From Desulfofustis sp. PB-SRB1 (lineage in GTDB: Bacteria; Desulfobacterota; Desulfobulbia; Desulfobulbales; Desulfocapsaceae), in the NCBI GenBank assembly GCA_016722945.1, contig JAEQMT010000065.1, positions 18,235 through 82,234 of the forward strand: 64,000 nucleotides of DNA, given 5' to 3'. The notes under the pieces are model-generated. The model did not search any database. It was not told the origin of the DNA and saw only the letters and a program-made list of their open reading frames with translations. Shown piece after piece: positions 1 through 6,822 of the stretch (position 1 is its first letter; each line of letters opens with the position of its first letter). A program made the position numbers and the translations under genes.

Positions 1-1044
1 CTCGGCCTGGTTGACCGCACCATCCTGGCGACCATTGCCGAGGCCCTGCTCAGCGGCAACCGGCAACGGGCTCTTTCCATACTTGGTGAGGCCGCCGATT
101 TCGGCCTCGATGGAAAGCGCTTTGTCGCCGACCTGCTCAGTCACTACCGTGCCCTGTTGCTTGTCCGGCTGGACGGCTGTGAAAAACTGCTTGATCTGCC
201 GGCAGATGATATTGAGGCATGCAAAGCGGTGGCATCCCGTTACCCTGCCCAGGTTATTCATCATCAATTACGTATTCTTATGAACACGGCGGATCGTATC
301 CGTCTCAGCACGCAGCCCAGGTTACTGCTGGAAACAACTTTTCTCGCCATGGCCGAGACGGATTCGATGATTGATGTTCAGACGCTTTTGCGTGAGATTG
401 ACAGTATCGTCGGCGCCCTTCCAGATGCTTCGCCAGCTGATGATGCAGGCCCATCAGACAATGATGAAACTGCCTCATCTGAGACGGTCAAACCTGAGAA
501 AAAAAAGAAAGGCGAAGATCGTTCCCGGCAAGAAACAAAACCCGCCCCACGCGAAACCTCACCGCCACCAGCGGCCGTCGCCGACATGGGTGTCGAGGGT
601 TCACAGCTCACCAAGCCGGCACCGGAACCAGAACATATTGATGCGTGGTGGCCTGCTTTTCTCAAACAATTGCACGGCAAAAAACGATGGATGGCGCAAA
701 ATCTTGAGCAGGCCAAGCAGATCGACGTGCAGGGACAGGAGATAACCCTCACCTTCGCCCACCCGAGCGATTTTACCCTGCTTAAAAACAGCGCTAACGT
801 TGCCGCTCTGAAACGGTACCTTCATGATCTTACCGGTAAAGAGTACGAAATTTGCTTTACCGCCCAGCACCTTGAGTTTGAGCCCGGCAGCAGCAACGGC
901 GCCGAAACCACCCAGACTTATAAAAAACTCGCCAATCACCCAGCAGTACGGATGGCGGAAGATATTTTCGGCGGCCATGTCAGCGACATCCGCGTACATA
1001 CAGTACCAGACCCTCAAGATTCCCTCAAACCAACACAGGATTAG
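1..1044 (+). CDS. dnaX: DNA polymerase III subunit gamma/tau, C-terminal part
   Basis: The open frame enters from the left edge, so the N-terminal AAA+ ATPase is outside the window. What remains is about 347 residues: the helical gamma/tau domain III (visible as ILATIAEALLSGN and the HYRALLLVRL region), then a low-complexity Glu/Lys/Pro-rich linker around residues 140-195, then a compact C-terminal domain typical of tau. Gamma/tau loads the beta clamp and ties the polymerase cores together at the replication fork. The call rests on the domain III helices plus the following ybaB and recR genes, a very conserved dnaX-ybaB-recR order. It is separated from ybaB by only 2 nt, so the three genes are probably cotranscribed. 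Confidence 0.9.
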   Translation, partial: LGLVDRTILATIAEALLSGNRQRALSILGEAADFGLDGKRFVADLLSHYRALLLVRLDGCEKLLDLPADDIEACKAVASRYPAQVIHHQLRILMNTADRIRLSTQPRLLLETTFLAMAETDSMIDVQTLLREIDSIVGALPDASPADDAGPSDNDETASSETVKPEKKKKGEDRSRQETKPAPRETSPPPAAVADMGVEGSQLTKPAPEPEHIDAWWPAFLKQLHGKKRWMAQNLEQAKQIDVQGQEITLTFAHPSDFTLLKNSANVAALKRYLHDLTGKEYEICFTAQHLEFEPGSSNGAETTQTYKKLANHPAVRMAEDIFGGHVSDIRVHTVPDPQDSLKPTQD

Positions 1045-1046
1045 CG

Positions 1047-1364
1047 ATGGATCTCTCCGCACTTATGCAGCAGGCAAGAGAAATGCAGGAAAAAATGGCA
1101 ACGGTTCAGCAGGAACTGGCCGCGACAACGGTTGTCGGGCAGGCCGGAGGCGGCATGGTTTCGGTGGTAGCCACCGGTAAAGGCGAGATCGTCTCAGTGG
1201 CCATCGATGATGTGGTGCTCAGTGAGCCAGACAAATCGATGCTGCAGGATCTTATTGCCGCCGCCACCAATGACGCGCTGCGCAAAGCAGGCGAACTCGG
1301 CAAAGAAAAAATGGGCGCCCTCACCGGCGGTATTCAGATACCCGGTCTCACCAACCTGAGTTAA
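1047..1364 (+). CDS. YbaB/EbfC family nucleoid-associated protein
   Basis: A 105-residue protein with the full YbaB/EbfC layout: an N-terminal amphipathic helix (LMQQAREMQEKMATVQQEL), then a beta-rich core with the GGGMVSVVATGKGEIVSVAID stretch, and a C-terminal helix with the family's NDALRKAGEL pattern. Members form tweezer-shaped dimers that bind DNA. The gene lies directly after dnaX and 9 nt before recR, its usual place. Length and motifs are normal for the family. The exact cellular role is not settled even in model organisms. Confidence 0.95.
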   Translation: MDLSALMQQAREMQEKMATVQQELAATTVVGQAGGGMVSVVATGKGEIVSVAIDDVVLSEPDKSMLQDLIAAATNDALRKAGELGKEKMGALTGGIQIPGLTNLS

Positions 1365-1373
1365 GCGAACTTC

Positions 1374-1988
1374 GTGGACCGCCTGCACGTCTTGCCTCCG
1401 GCCCTGGAACGGGTCATCAAAAATTTTTCATCGCTGCCCGGTATCGGCCAGAAAACCGCCACCCGCCTTGCCCTGACGATTATGCGAAGACCGATATCAG
1501 AAGCCCGCGAGATGGCGGCTTCGCTTGCCGAACTGCACGGCGCCGTGCGCTTGTGCTCGCACTGCCTGACTTTTTCGGAAGAGGACCCCTGCCCCATCTG
1601 CGCCGATCCGCGGCGTGACAGTTCCCTGCTCTGCGTGGTTGAGCAGCCCGCCGATCTGGTGGCAATTGAGAAAACCGACTCATACCGCGGTCATTATCAT
1701 ATTCTGCATGGCGTCCTTTCCCCATTAGATGGGATTGGCCCGGATGAACTTAAAATCAATGAGCTTGTCCAGCGGTTGGGGGACGAACGGGTTGCGGAGG
1801 TACTCATTGCCACCAGCTCAACCGTGCCCGGTGAGGCCACCGCCTCGTATCTTCTTGATCGGCTGAAGGATCAGCCGGTGCTGCTTACCCGCTTGGCGTG
1901 CGGCATTCCCATGGGCATGGATATTAAATATGCCGACAAACATACCCTGGCCCGCGCCATCGAAAGTCGCGCCATGCCGCGACGATGA
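1374..1988 (+). CDS. recR: Recombination mediator protein RecR
   Basis: A 204-residue RecR, which with RecF and RecO loads RecA onto gapped single-stranded DNA. It shows the N-terminal helix-hairpin-helix (SSLPGIGQKTATRLAL), a four-cysteine zinc finger (CSHCLTFSEEDPCPIC), a Toprim domain (LLCVVEQPADLVAIEKT) and a C-terminal Walker-like region with TRLACGIPMGMDIKY. Start is GTG at 1374, 9 nt after the ybaB stop; an ATG-initiated form would lose part of the first helix. Last gene of the dnaX-ybaB-recR group. Confidence 0.95.
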   Translation: MDRLHVLPPALERVIKNFSSLPGIGQKTATRLALTIMRRPISEAREMAASLAELHGAVRLCSHCLTFSEEDPCPICADPRRDSSLLCVVEQPADLVAIEKTDSYRGHYHILHGVLSPLDGIGPDELKINELVQRLGDERVAEVLIATSSTVPGEATASYLLDRLKDQPVLLTRLACGIPMGMDIKYADKHTLARAIESRAMPRR

Positions 1989-2173
1989 TCAGTAATAATC
2001 TTGACTCGTACATGCATTGGTGTTAAGAGTACGTGATTGTGTTTTGCAACACGGGTTTATTGGTTGATACGTCGCCCGTGTATAGGTAAAACTCGTACCA
2101 TGGAAAGTTTGAAATATCGTAAAAGTGCACACTGTATACGGTATTTTAAGCATTACAGGGTACCAGGTTGTAC

Positions 2174-2248
2174 AGGCGCGTAGCTCAGTGGGAGAGCGCT
2201 ACCTTGACGTGGTAGATGTCGGCGGTTCGATCCCGCCCGCGCCTACCA
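2174..2248 (+). tRNA. tRNA-Val (GAC)
   Basis: A full cloverleaf folds by eye: acceptor AGGCGCG pairs with CGCGCCT, D stem GCTC/GAGC, anticodon stem CTACC/GGTAG around loop TTGACGT (anticodon GAC), T stem GGCGG/CCGCC with loop TTCGATC. CCA is encoded at 2246-2248. It is the only gene between recR and thrS and is followed by a hairpin terminator. Confidence 0.97.
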
Positions 2249-2254
2249 GATAAC

Positions 2255-2310
2255 GAGGCTAAAGGTAGAACGATCAAGCGTATCGTTTGCCCTTTAGCCT
2301 CTGTTTTCTT
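2255..2310 (+). terminator. Rho-independent terminator after tRNA-Val
   Basis: GAGGCTAAAGG (2256-2266 region) pairs with CCTTTAGCCTC (2291-2301), with an inner ACGAT/ATCGT stem. A T-rich run (TGTTTTCTTT) follows. It would end the tRNA transcript. Because it lies only about 60 nt before the thrS ATG it could also act on thrS leader transcripts. Confidence 0.8.
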
Positions 2311-2330
2311 TAACAGCTGTACCCCTCTGT

Positions 2331-2389
2331 GAGGAGGTACATTGAAAACGCAAATAATTCGTTGCATGTTATGGCGGAAATATCAGTAA
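2331..2389 (+). promoter_or_regulatory. Strong Shine-Dalgarno and possible leader ORF overlapping the thrS start
   Basis: GAGGAGG at 2331-2337 is a near-perfect ribosome-binding site, but it lies about 33 nt upstream of the most sensible thrS ATG (2371). Immediately after it are ATT (2341, in the thrS frame) and TTG (2342, another frame). The TTG would open a 15-codon ORF that stops at 2387-2389, overlapping the thrS start. So either thrS starts at ATT 2341 or a short leader peptide is translationally coupled to thrS. The sequence alone does not decide. Confidence 0.4.
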
Positions 2390-4299
2390 ACATAGTAGGT
2401 TCGGAGCCGGTGCTCATGCCCATGGCCAGCCGAGTCGGCGATGCCGTCAGGCAATTGCTCTCCGGCAAGCAGCAGAGAAAGACGATTGCCGCACTGGCAA
2501 ACGGGGAAGCGGTTGATTTACACCGGGAACTCACTGAAGACACCGAACTCACCCCCATCCAGACGGACAGTGAACTGGGCCTGGAAATTCTACGCCATTC
2601 AACCTCGCACATCATGGCCCAGGCGGTACGGGATCTGTTCGGTACCGACGTAAAAGTTGCCATCGGCCCCGCCATCGAAAACGGTTTTTACTACGATTTT
2701 TACCGGGAAGAGCCTTTCAGCCCCGAGGATTTCGAAAAAATCGAAGAGCGTATGGCGCAAATCAGCAGCGACGGACTGCCGTTTACGCGCAAGACCATGG
2801 ATCGGCAGGAGGCCATCACCCATTTTGCCGCATTGGGAGAAAAATACAAAGTTGAATTGCTGGAAGAGTTAGAAGACGAGCAGGTAAGTCTCTACCAGCA
2901 GGGTGATTTTATCGATCTGTGCCGTGGCCCGCACCTGCCTGATACCTCGTGGGTCAAAGATTTCAAACTGCTTCGCGTGGCTGGCGCCTATTGGCGGGGA
3001 GACGAACACAAGGATGTATTGCAGCGTATTTACGGCACCGTGTTCTTTGATGAAAAATCACTGAAAAAATATCTCAACAACCTCGAAGAGCTCAAGAAAC
3101 GAGATCACCGCAAGCTGGGCCGGGAACTGCAACTCTTCACCAGCCGCGATCTGATCGGTCCCGGTCTCATTCTCTGGCAGCCCAAGGGGGCGCAGCTGCG
3201 ACGGCTGATCGAGGATTACTGGAAGGACGAGCATTATAAACATGGGTACGAGCTGCTCTACACCCCGCACATTGCCCGCCAGGATCTGTGGCAAACCTCC
3301 GGGCATCTCGATTTCTATTCGGAGAATATGTACGCCCCCATGGAAATCGATGAGGTGAAATACCAGCTCAAACCAATGAACTGTCCGTTCCACATCGGCA
3401 TCTTCAAAACTGATAAACGCAGCTACCGCGAATTTCCCATCCGCTGGGCTGAACTGGGCACCGTGTATCGCTACGAGCGTGCCGGGGCGCTGCATGGACT
3501 CATGCGGGTACGAGGGTTCACCCAGGACGATGCTCACATTTTCTGCCGCGAAGATCAGCTGGAGGAAGAGATCTTTCATATCCTCAACCTCAACCTCCAT
3601 ATCCTCGCAACCTTTGGGTTCTCCGAGTATGACATCTATCTCTCCACTCGGCCGGAAAAATCGGTTGGTTCCGATGACATCTGGGAAAAATCCACCGCCG
3701 CACTCAAGCAGGCCCTTGAAAAAAAGGGATTGGGCTACGAGATCGATCCCGGTGAAGGGGTGTTTTACGGCCCCAAAATAGACATTAAGATAAAAGATCA
3801 GCTCGGTCGCTCATGGCAGTGTTCCACTATTCAGGTGGATTTCAATCTGCCGCAACGCTTCGATATGACCTATACCGGCACCGATAACTCCGAACACCGG
3901 CCAATCATGATCCACCGTGCGCTGATGGGCTCTCTGGAGCGATTCGTCGGAATTCTCATCGAACACTACGCCGGCGCCTTTCCGCTCTGGTTCTCACCGG
4001 TGCAGGCCCGCATTCTCAACATCACCGATGACCAGCTTGAATATTGCGAGAAAATCTATAATCAGCTGAGAAAAGCGGGGATTCGGGTTGAAAAAGATTT
4101 GCGCAATGAAAAATTGAATTATAAGATTCGCGAAGCGCAGATGATGAAGATCCCATTCATGCTGATCGTCGGCGAGAAAGAAAAAGAAAACGGCACCCTT
4201 ACCGTACGTCTGCGAGATGGCAAAAACCTGCCCCCCATGAAAATTGTCGAGTTCGTTGAAAAGGTTCTCAGCGAAAGCGCCGAGGGCCGTGGTTTATAA
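2371..4299 (+). CDS. thrS: Threonine--tRNA ligase
   Basis: Class II aminoacyl-tRNA synthetase that charges tRNA-Thr in the cytoplasm; about 642 residues from the chosen start, normal for the family. Order: N-terminal TGS domain (ISVNIVGSEPVLMPM), the editing/SAD domain with HSTSHIMAQAV and the DLCRGPHLPDT metal-site motif, the catalytic core with zinc ligands in NCPFHIG, HGLMRVRGF and IMIHRALMGSLERF, and a C-terminal anticodon-binding domain. ATG 2371 gives a TGS domain of ordinary length. An in-frame GTG at 2329 overlaps the Shine-Dalgarno and is unlikely; ATT 2341 is an alternative. First gene of the thrS-infC-rpmI-rplT-pheST-ihfA cluster. Confidence 0.95.
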   Translation: MAEISVNIVGSEPVLMPMASRVGDAVRQLLSGKQQRKTIAALANGEAVDLHRELTEDTELTPIQTDSELGLEILRHSTSHIMAQAVRDLFGTDVKVAIGPAIENGFYYDFYREEPFSPEDFEKIEERMAQISSDGLPFTRKTMDRQEAITHFAALGEKYKVELLEELEDEQVSLYQQGDFIDLCRGPHLPDTSWVKDFKLLRVAGAYWRGDEHKDVLQRIYGTVFFDEKSLKKYLNNLEELKKRDHRKLGRELQLFTSRDLIGPGLILWQPKGAQLRRLIEDYWKDEHYKHGYELLYTPHIARQDLWQTSGHLDFYSENMYAPMEIDEVKYQLKPMNCPFHIGIFKTDKRSYREFPIRWAELGTVYRYERAGALHGLMRVRGFTQDDAHIFCREDQLEEEIFHILNLNLHILATFGFSEYDIYLSTRPEKSVGSDDIWEKSTAALKQALEKKGLGYEIDPGEGVFYGPKIDIKIKDQLGRSWQCSTIQVDFNLPQRFDMTYTGTDNSEHRPIMIHRALMGSLERFVGILIEHYAGAFPLWFSPVQARILNITDDQLEYCEKIYNQLRKAGIRVEKDLRNEKLNYKIREAQMMKIPFMLIVGEKEKENGTLTVRLRDGKNLPPMKIVEFVEKVLSESAEGRGL

Positions 4300-4368
4300 G
4301 GTAAACGGGCAGTGTGTGGACGACATCGCCTGATCATACAGGATAAATAGAAACTCTGGAGGTTGAAC

Positions 4369-4920
4369 ATTAAAAGAAAAAGCAGGCCAACTCCCGTTCA
4401 GCGTGAAATAAAGGCAGTCATAAACGAAGCGATCACCCACCCTCGGGTAAGACTTATCGGCGCCGACGGTTCCCAGCTTGGTATCGTCAGCAACGACCAG
4501 GCGCTGCGTCATGCCATGGATGAGGGCCTTGATCTTGTGGAAGTTTCCGCCACCGCGGATCCGCCGGTATGCCGGATCATGAATTACGACAAGTATCGCT
4601 ACGAGCTTAAAAAGAAGCAGCAGGAAGCAAAAAAGAAGCAGACCGTTATTGAAACAAAAGAGATCAAGTTCCGCCCAAAAACTGAAGAGCATGATCTCAA
4701 TTTTAAGATCAAAAATATCAAAAAATTCATCGGTCAACGAAACAAGGTGAAAATAACCATGCGTTTTAGGGGCCGTGAAATAGTCTACTCAGACACTATC
4801 GGCCTGGAGGCGATGAATAAAATCGCCGAGACTCTGCAGGAAGACGTTATCATCCTTCAGGAACCGATGATGGAAGGCAGACAGATGGTGATGGTTGTTG
4901 GTCCCAAGGCCGGCAAATAG
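4369..4920 (+). CDS. infC: Translation initiation factor IF-3 (ATT start)
   Basis: IF-3 binds the 30S subunit and polices start-codon choice. The N-domain has the diagnostic LIGADGSQLGIVS and PPVCRIMNYDKYRYE motifs, followed by a lysine-rich linker and the C-domain (EIKFRPKTEEHDLNFK). The start is taken as ATT at 4369: a CTGGAGG ribosome-binding site ends 6 nt before it, whereas the in-frame TTG at 4363 directly abuts that site. An AUU start is the known autoregulatory device of infC, since IF-3 discriminates against it. The 183-residue length is typical. Cotranscription with thrS and rpmI is likely. Confidence 0.93.
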   Translation: MKRKSRPTPVQREIKAVINEAITHPRVRLIGADGSQLGIVSNDQALRHAMDEGLDLVEVSATADPPVCRIMNYDKYRYELKKKQQEAKKKQTVIETKEIKFRPKTEEHDLNFKIKNIKKFIGQRNKVKITMRFRGREIVYSDTIGLEAMNKIAETLQEDVIILQEPMMEGRQMVMVVGPKAGK

Positions 4921-4954
4921 TAAAAAACCTTAAAAATAGTACAGGACAAAACAT

Positions 4955-5087
4955 GATGGCGTCGTAAAAACCCCAATTACGGTCATTGTTGAATTGAACC
5001 GAAATCCATAGTCACTTGAAATTACTGGATTCCCGCTTTCGCGGGAATGACGTTAGCAAGCAAATTAAATGTTATTACGAGCCCATC
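4955..5087 (-). repeat. Family 1 MITE-like element, copy A (between infC and rpmI)
   Basis: Element with GATGGCGTCGTAAAAAC at one end and the inverted counterpart ending ...TTACGAGCCCATC at the other. The core holds the hairpin ATTCCCGCTTTCGCGGGAAT. It lies in the opposite orientation to the other copies. Flanks AAACAT (left) and AAACTT (right) look like a target duplication with one mismatch. It sits inside the infC-rpmI-rplT operon. Confidence 0.85.
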
Positions 5088-5108
5088 AAACTTACAGAGG
5101 ATTAGACA

Positions 5109-5306
5109 ATGCCCAAAATGAAAACAAACCGGGGCGCCGCCAAGCGTTTTTCCCTCACCGGCTCCGGTAAAATAAAGCGAAACAAGGCCTACAGCAGTCA
5201 TATCTTGACGAAAAAGTCCACCAAGCGCAAACGTGGCCTGCGTCAATCCGATATCGTCGACTCGGCCAACAGCAAGGCGATTCGTAAAATTCTCCCCTAT
5301 GCGTAA
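5109..5306 (+). CDS. rpmI: 50S ribosomal protein L35
   Basis: A 65-residue, strongly basic protein starting [21 protein letters not shown], the hallmark of bL35, with the [16 protein letters not shown] middle. It is part of the large ribosomal subunit. Ribosome-binding site AGAGGA lies before ATG 5109. Stands between infC and rplT as in most bacteria, but a mobile repeat fills most of the infC-rpmI gap. Confidence 0.97.
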   Translation: MPKMKTNRGAAKRFSLTGSGKIKRNKAYSSHILTKKSTKRKRGLRQSDIVDSANSKAIRKILPYA

Positions 5307-5334
5307 TTGGATCAATCCTTAAGGAGCAACAACC

Positions 5335-5691
5335 ATGCCACGAGTTACCAGAGGTTTTAAGGCGCGTCGCCGCCGCAACAAGGTCTTGAAACTGGCCAAG
5401 GGATACCGGGGTGGTCGCCACCGGCTCTACCGCACCGCCACCGAGGCGGTGGATAGAGCACTGGTCTATGCCTATCGCGACCGGCGCACCCGCAAACGCG
5501 ATATGCGCCGTTTATGGATCACCCGTATCAACGCCGCCGCCGCCATCAACGGAACAAGTTACAGCCGGTTAATGGGCGGTTTGAAAAAAGCAGGTGTTGC
5601 CCTGGATCGCAAGATACTTGCCAATATGGCCATTCTCGATCCCCGTGCCTTTCACGAGGTGGTAACCGTCGCCGATCAGGCAAACGGTTAG
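5335..5691 (+). CDS. rplT: 50S ribosomal protein L20
   Basis: 118 residues beginning [19 protein letters not shown], followed by [15 protein letters not shown] and the [21 protein letters not shown] block, all diagnostic of bL20. The protein is needed early in 50S assembly. In E. coli L20 also represses its own operon by binding the mRNA near rpmI. The start has AGGAG 8 nt upstream. A strong terminator follows. Confidence 0.97.
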   Translation: MPRVTRGFKARRRRNKVLKLAKGYRGGRHRLYRTATEAVDRALVYAYRDRRTRKRDMRRLWITRINAAAAINGTSYSRLMGGLKKAGVALDRKILANMAILDPRAFHEVVTVADQANG

Positions 5692-5710
5692 TAGTAACCC
5701 TTACTTTTCG

Positions 5711-5750
5711 GTGCCGGTTGCGACAAAAAATTCGCGACCGGCACTTTTTT
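5711..5750 (+). terminator. Rho-independent terminator after rplT
   Basis: GTGCCGGTTGCGA pairs with TCGCGACCGGCAC across an A-rich loop, followed directly by TTTTTTG. It separates the ribosomal protein genes from pheST, or lets only part of the transcription through. Confidence 0.9.
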
Positions 5751-5793
5751 GTTTGCTATCCTTGATAGCCGGCCAACCACTCAAGACAGGACC

Positions 5794-6804
5794 ATGGAAC
5801 AGGATCTAGCCGAGCTCCACGACGAGGCTACCGCACTGCTGACAACCATCACCGATGCAGCGGAGCTCGAACGGTTCAGAATAGACTTTCTCGGCAGAAA
5901 CGGCCGCATCAGCGCCATTATGCGAAGGCTGCCGCTGGTATCCAAAGAGGATAAACCACGCCTGGGCAAGCTTGCCAACGATACGAAACGAAAAGTAGAG
6001 CAGGCCTATAGAAGCAGGCAGCAGGAACTGGCAGCGGCCGCCGAAGTCTCTTCACAGCCCTCACCAGACCTCAGCTTGCCGGGCCGGCAACCGGTATTCG
6101 GCTCTTTGCACCCCATCACCCGGGTCATGGAAGAAATCTGCACGGTATTCAGTTCCATGGGTTTTTCCATCGCCGAGGGTCCCGACATCGAATATGATCA
6201 CTACAACTTCGCGGCCCTCAACATCCCCGAGCATCATCCGGCCCGGGATATGCACGATACCTTCTATATCAACGATTCAATCCTGCTGCGCACCCATACC
6301 TCACCGATGCAGGCCCGCATTATGGAGGCGAGACAGCCGCCGTTGCGGGTAATTGCCCCGGGCAAGGTATACCGCTGTGACTCAGATATTACCCACACCC
6401 CGATGTTTCATCAGGTTGAAGGTTTTCTGGTGGATGAACGGGTATCGTTTGCCGACCTCAAAGGGGTTCTCGCTCTGTTTACCAGACAGGTTTTTAAAAA
6501 GGATCTTCCCCTGCGGTTCAGACCCAGTTTTTTTCCTTTTACCGAACCCAGTGCCGAGGTCGACATTGCCTGTGTTATCTGCGAAGGGGCCGGCTGCCGG
6601 GTGTGCAAACGAACCGGCTGGCTCGAGATCCTTGGCTCAGGGATGATCGATCCCGAGGTCTTTGCCATGGTCGGCTACGACTCCGAACGCTACAGCGGGT
6701 TTGCCTTTGGGCTCGGGGTGGAGCGCATTGCCATGCTCAAGTACGGGATCGACGATATCAGGCTGTTCTATGAAAACGATCTGCGTTTTCTCAATCAATT
6801 TTAG
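5794..6804 (+). CDS. pheS: Phenylalanine--tRNA ligase alpha subunit
   Basis: The catalytic alpha subunit of the alpha2-beta2 class II synthetase; 336 residues. N-terminal coiled coil ([20 protein letters not shown]), then the class II core with [32 protein letters not shown] motif 1/2 residues, LRTHTSPMQ, and motif 3 [10 protein letters not shown] near the C-terminus. The start is ATG 5794 with AGG just upstream; the earlier ATG at 5749 lies in the T-run of the preceding terminator and is rejected. Paired with pheT 18 nt downstream. Confidence 0.95.
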   Translation: MEQDLAELHDEATALLTTITDAAELERFRIDFLGRNGRISAIMRRLPLVSKEDKPRLGKLANDTKRKVEQAYRSRQQELAAAAEVSSQPSPDLSLPGRQPVFGSLHPITRVMEEICTVFSSMGFSIAEGPDIEYDHYNFAALNIPEHHPARDMHDTFYINDSILLRTHTSPMQARIMEARQPPLRVIAPGKVYRCDSDITHTPMFHQVEGFLVDERVSFADLKGVLALFTRQVFKKDLPLRFRPSFFPFTEPSAEVDIACVICEGAGCRVCKRTGWLEILGSGMIDPEVFAMVGYDSERYSGFAFGLGVERIAMLKYGIDDIRLFYENDLRFLNQF

Positions 6805-6822
6805 CCGAGGGATGGTTCTTTC

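Noticed and set aside
2048..2080. ACACGGG...CCCGTGT as a recR terminator
   Set aside because: The stem is short, the loop long, and no T-run follows.
5749..5793. An ATG at 5749 as the pheS start
   Set aside because: It lies in the T-run of the rplT terminator and adds 15 residues with no family similarity; ATG 5794 has its own Shine-Dalgarno.
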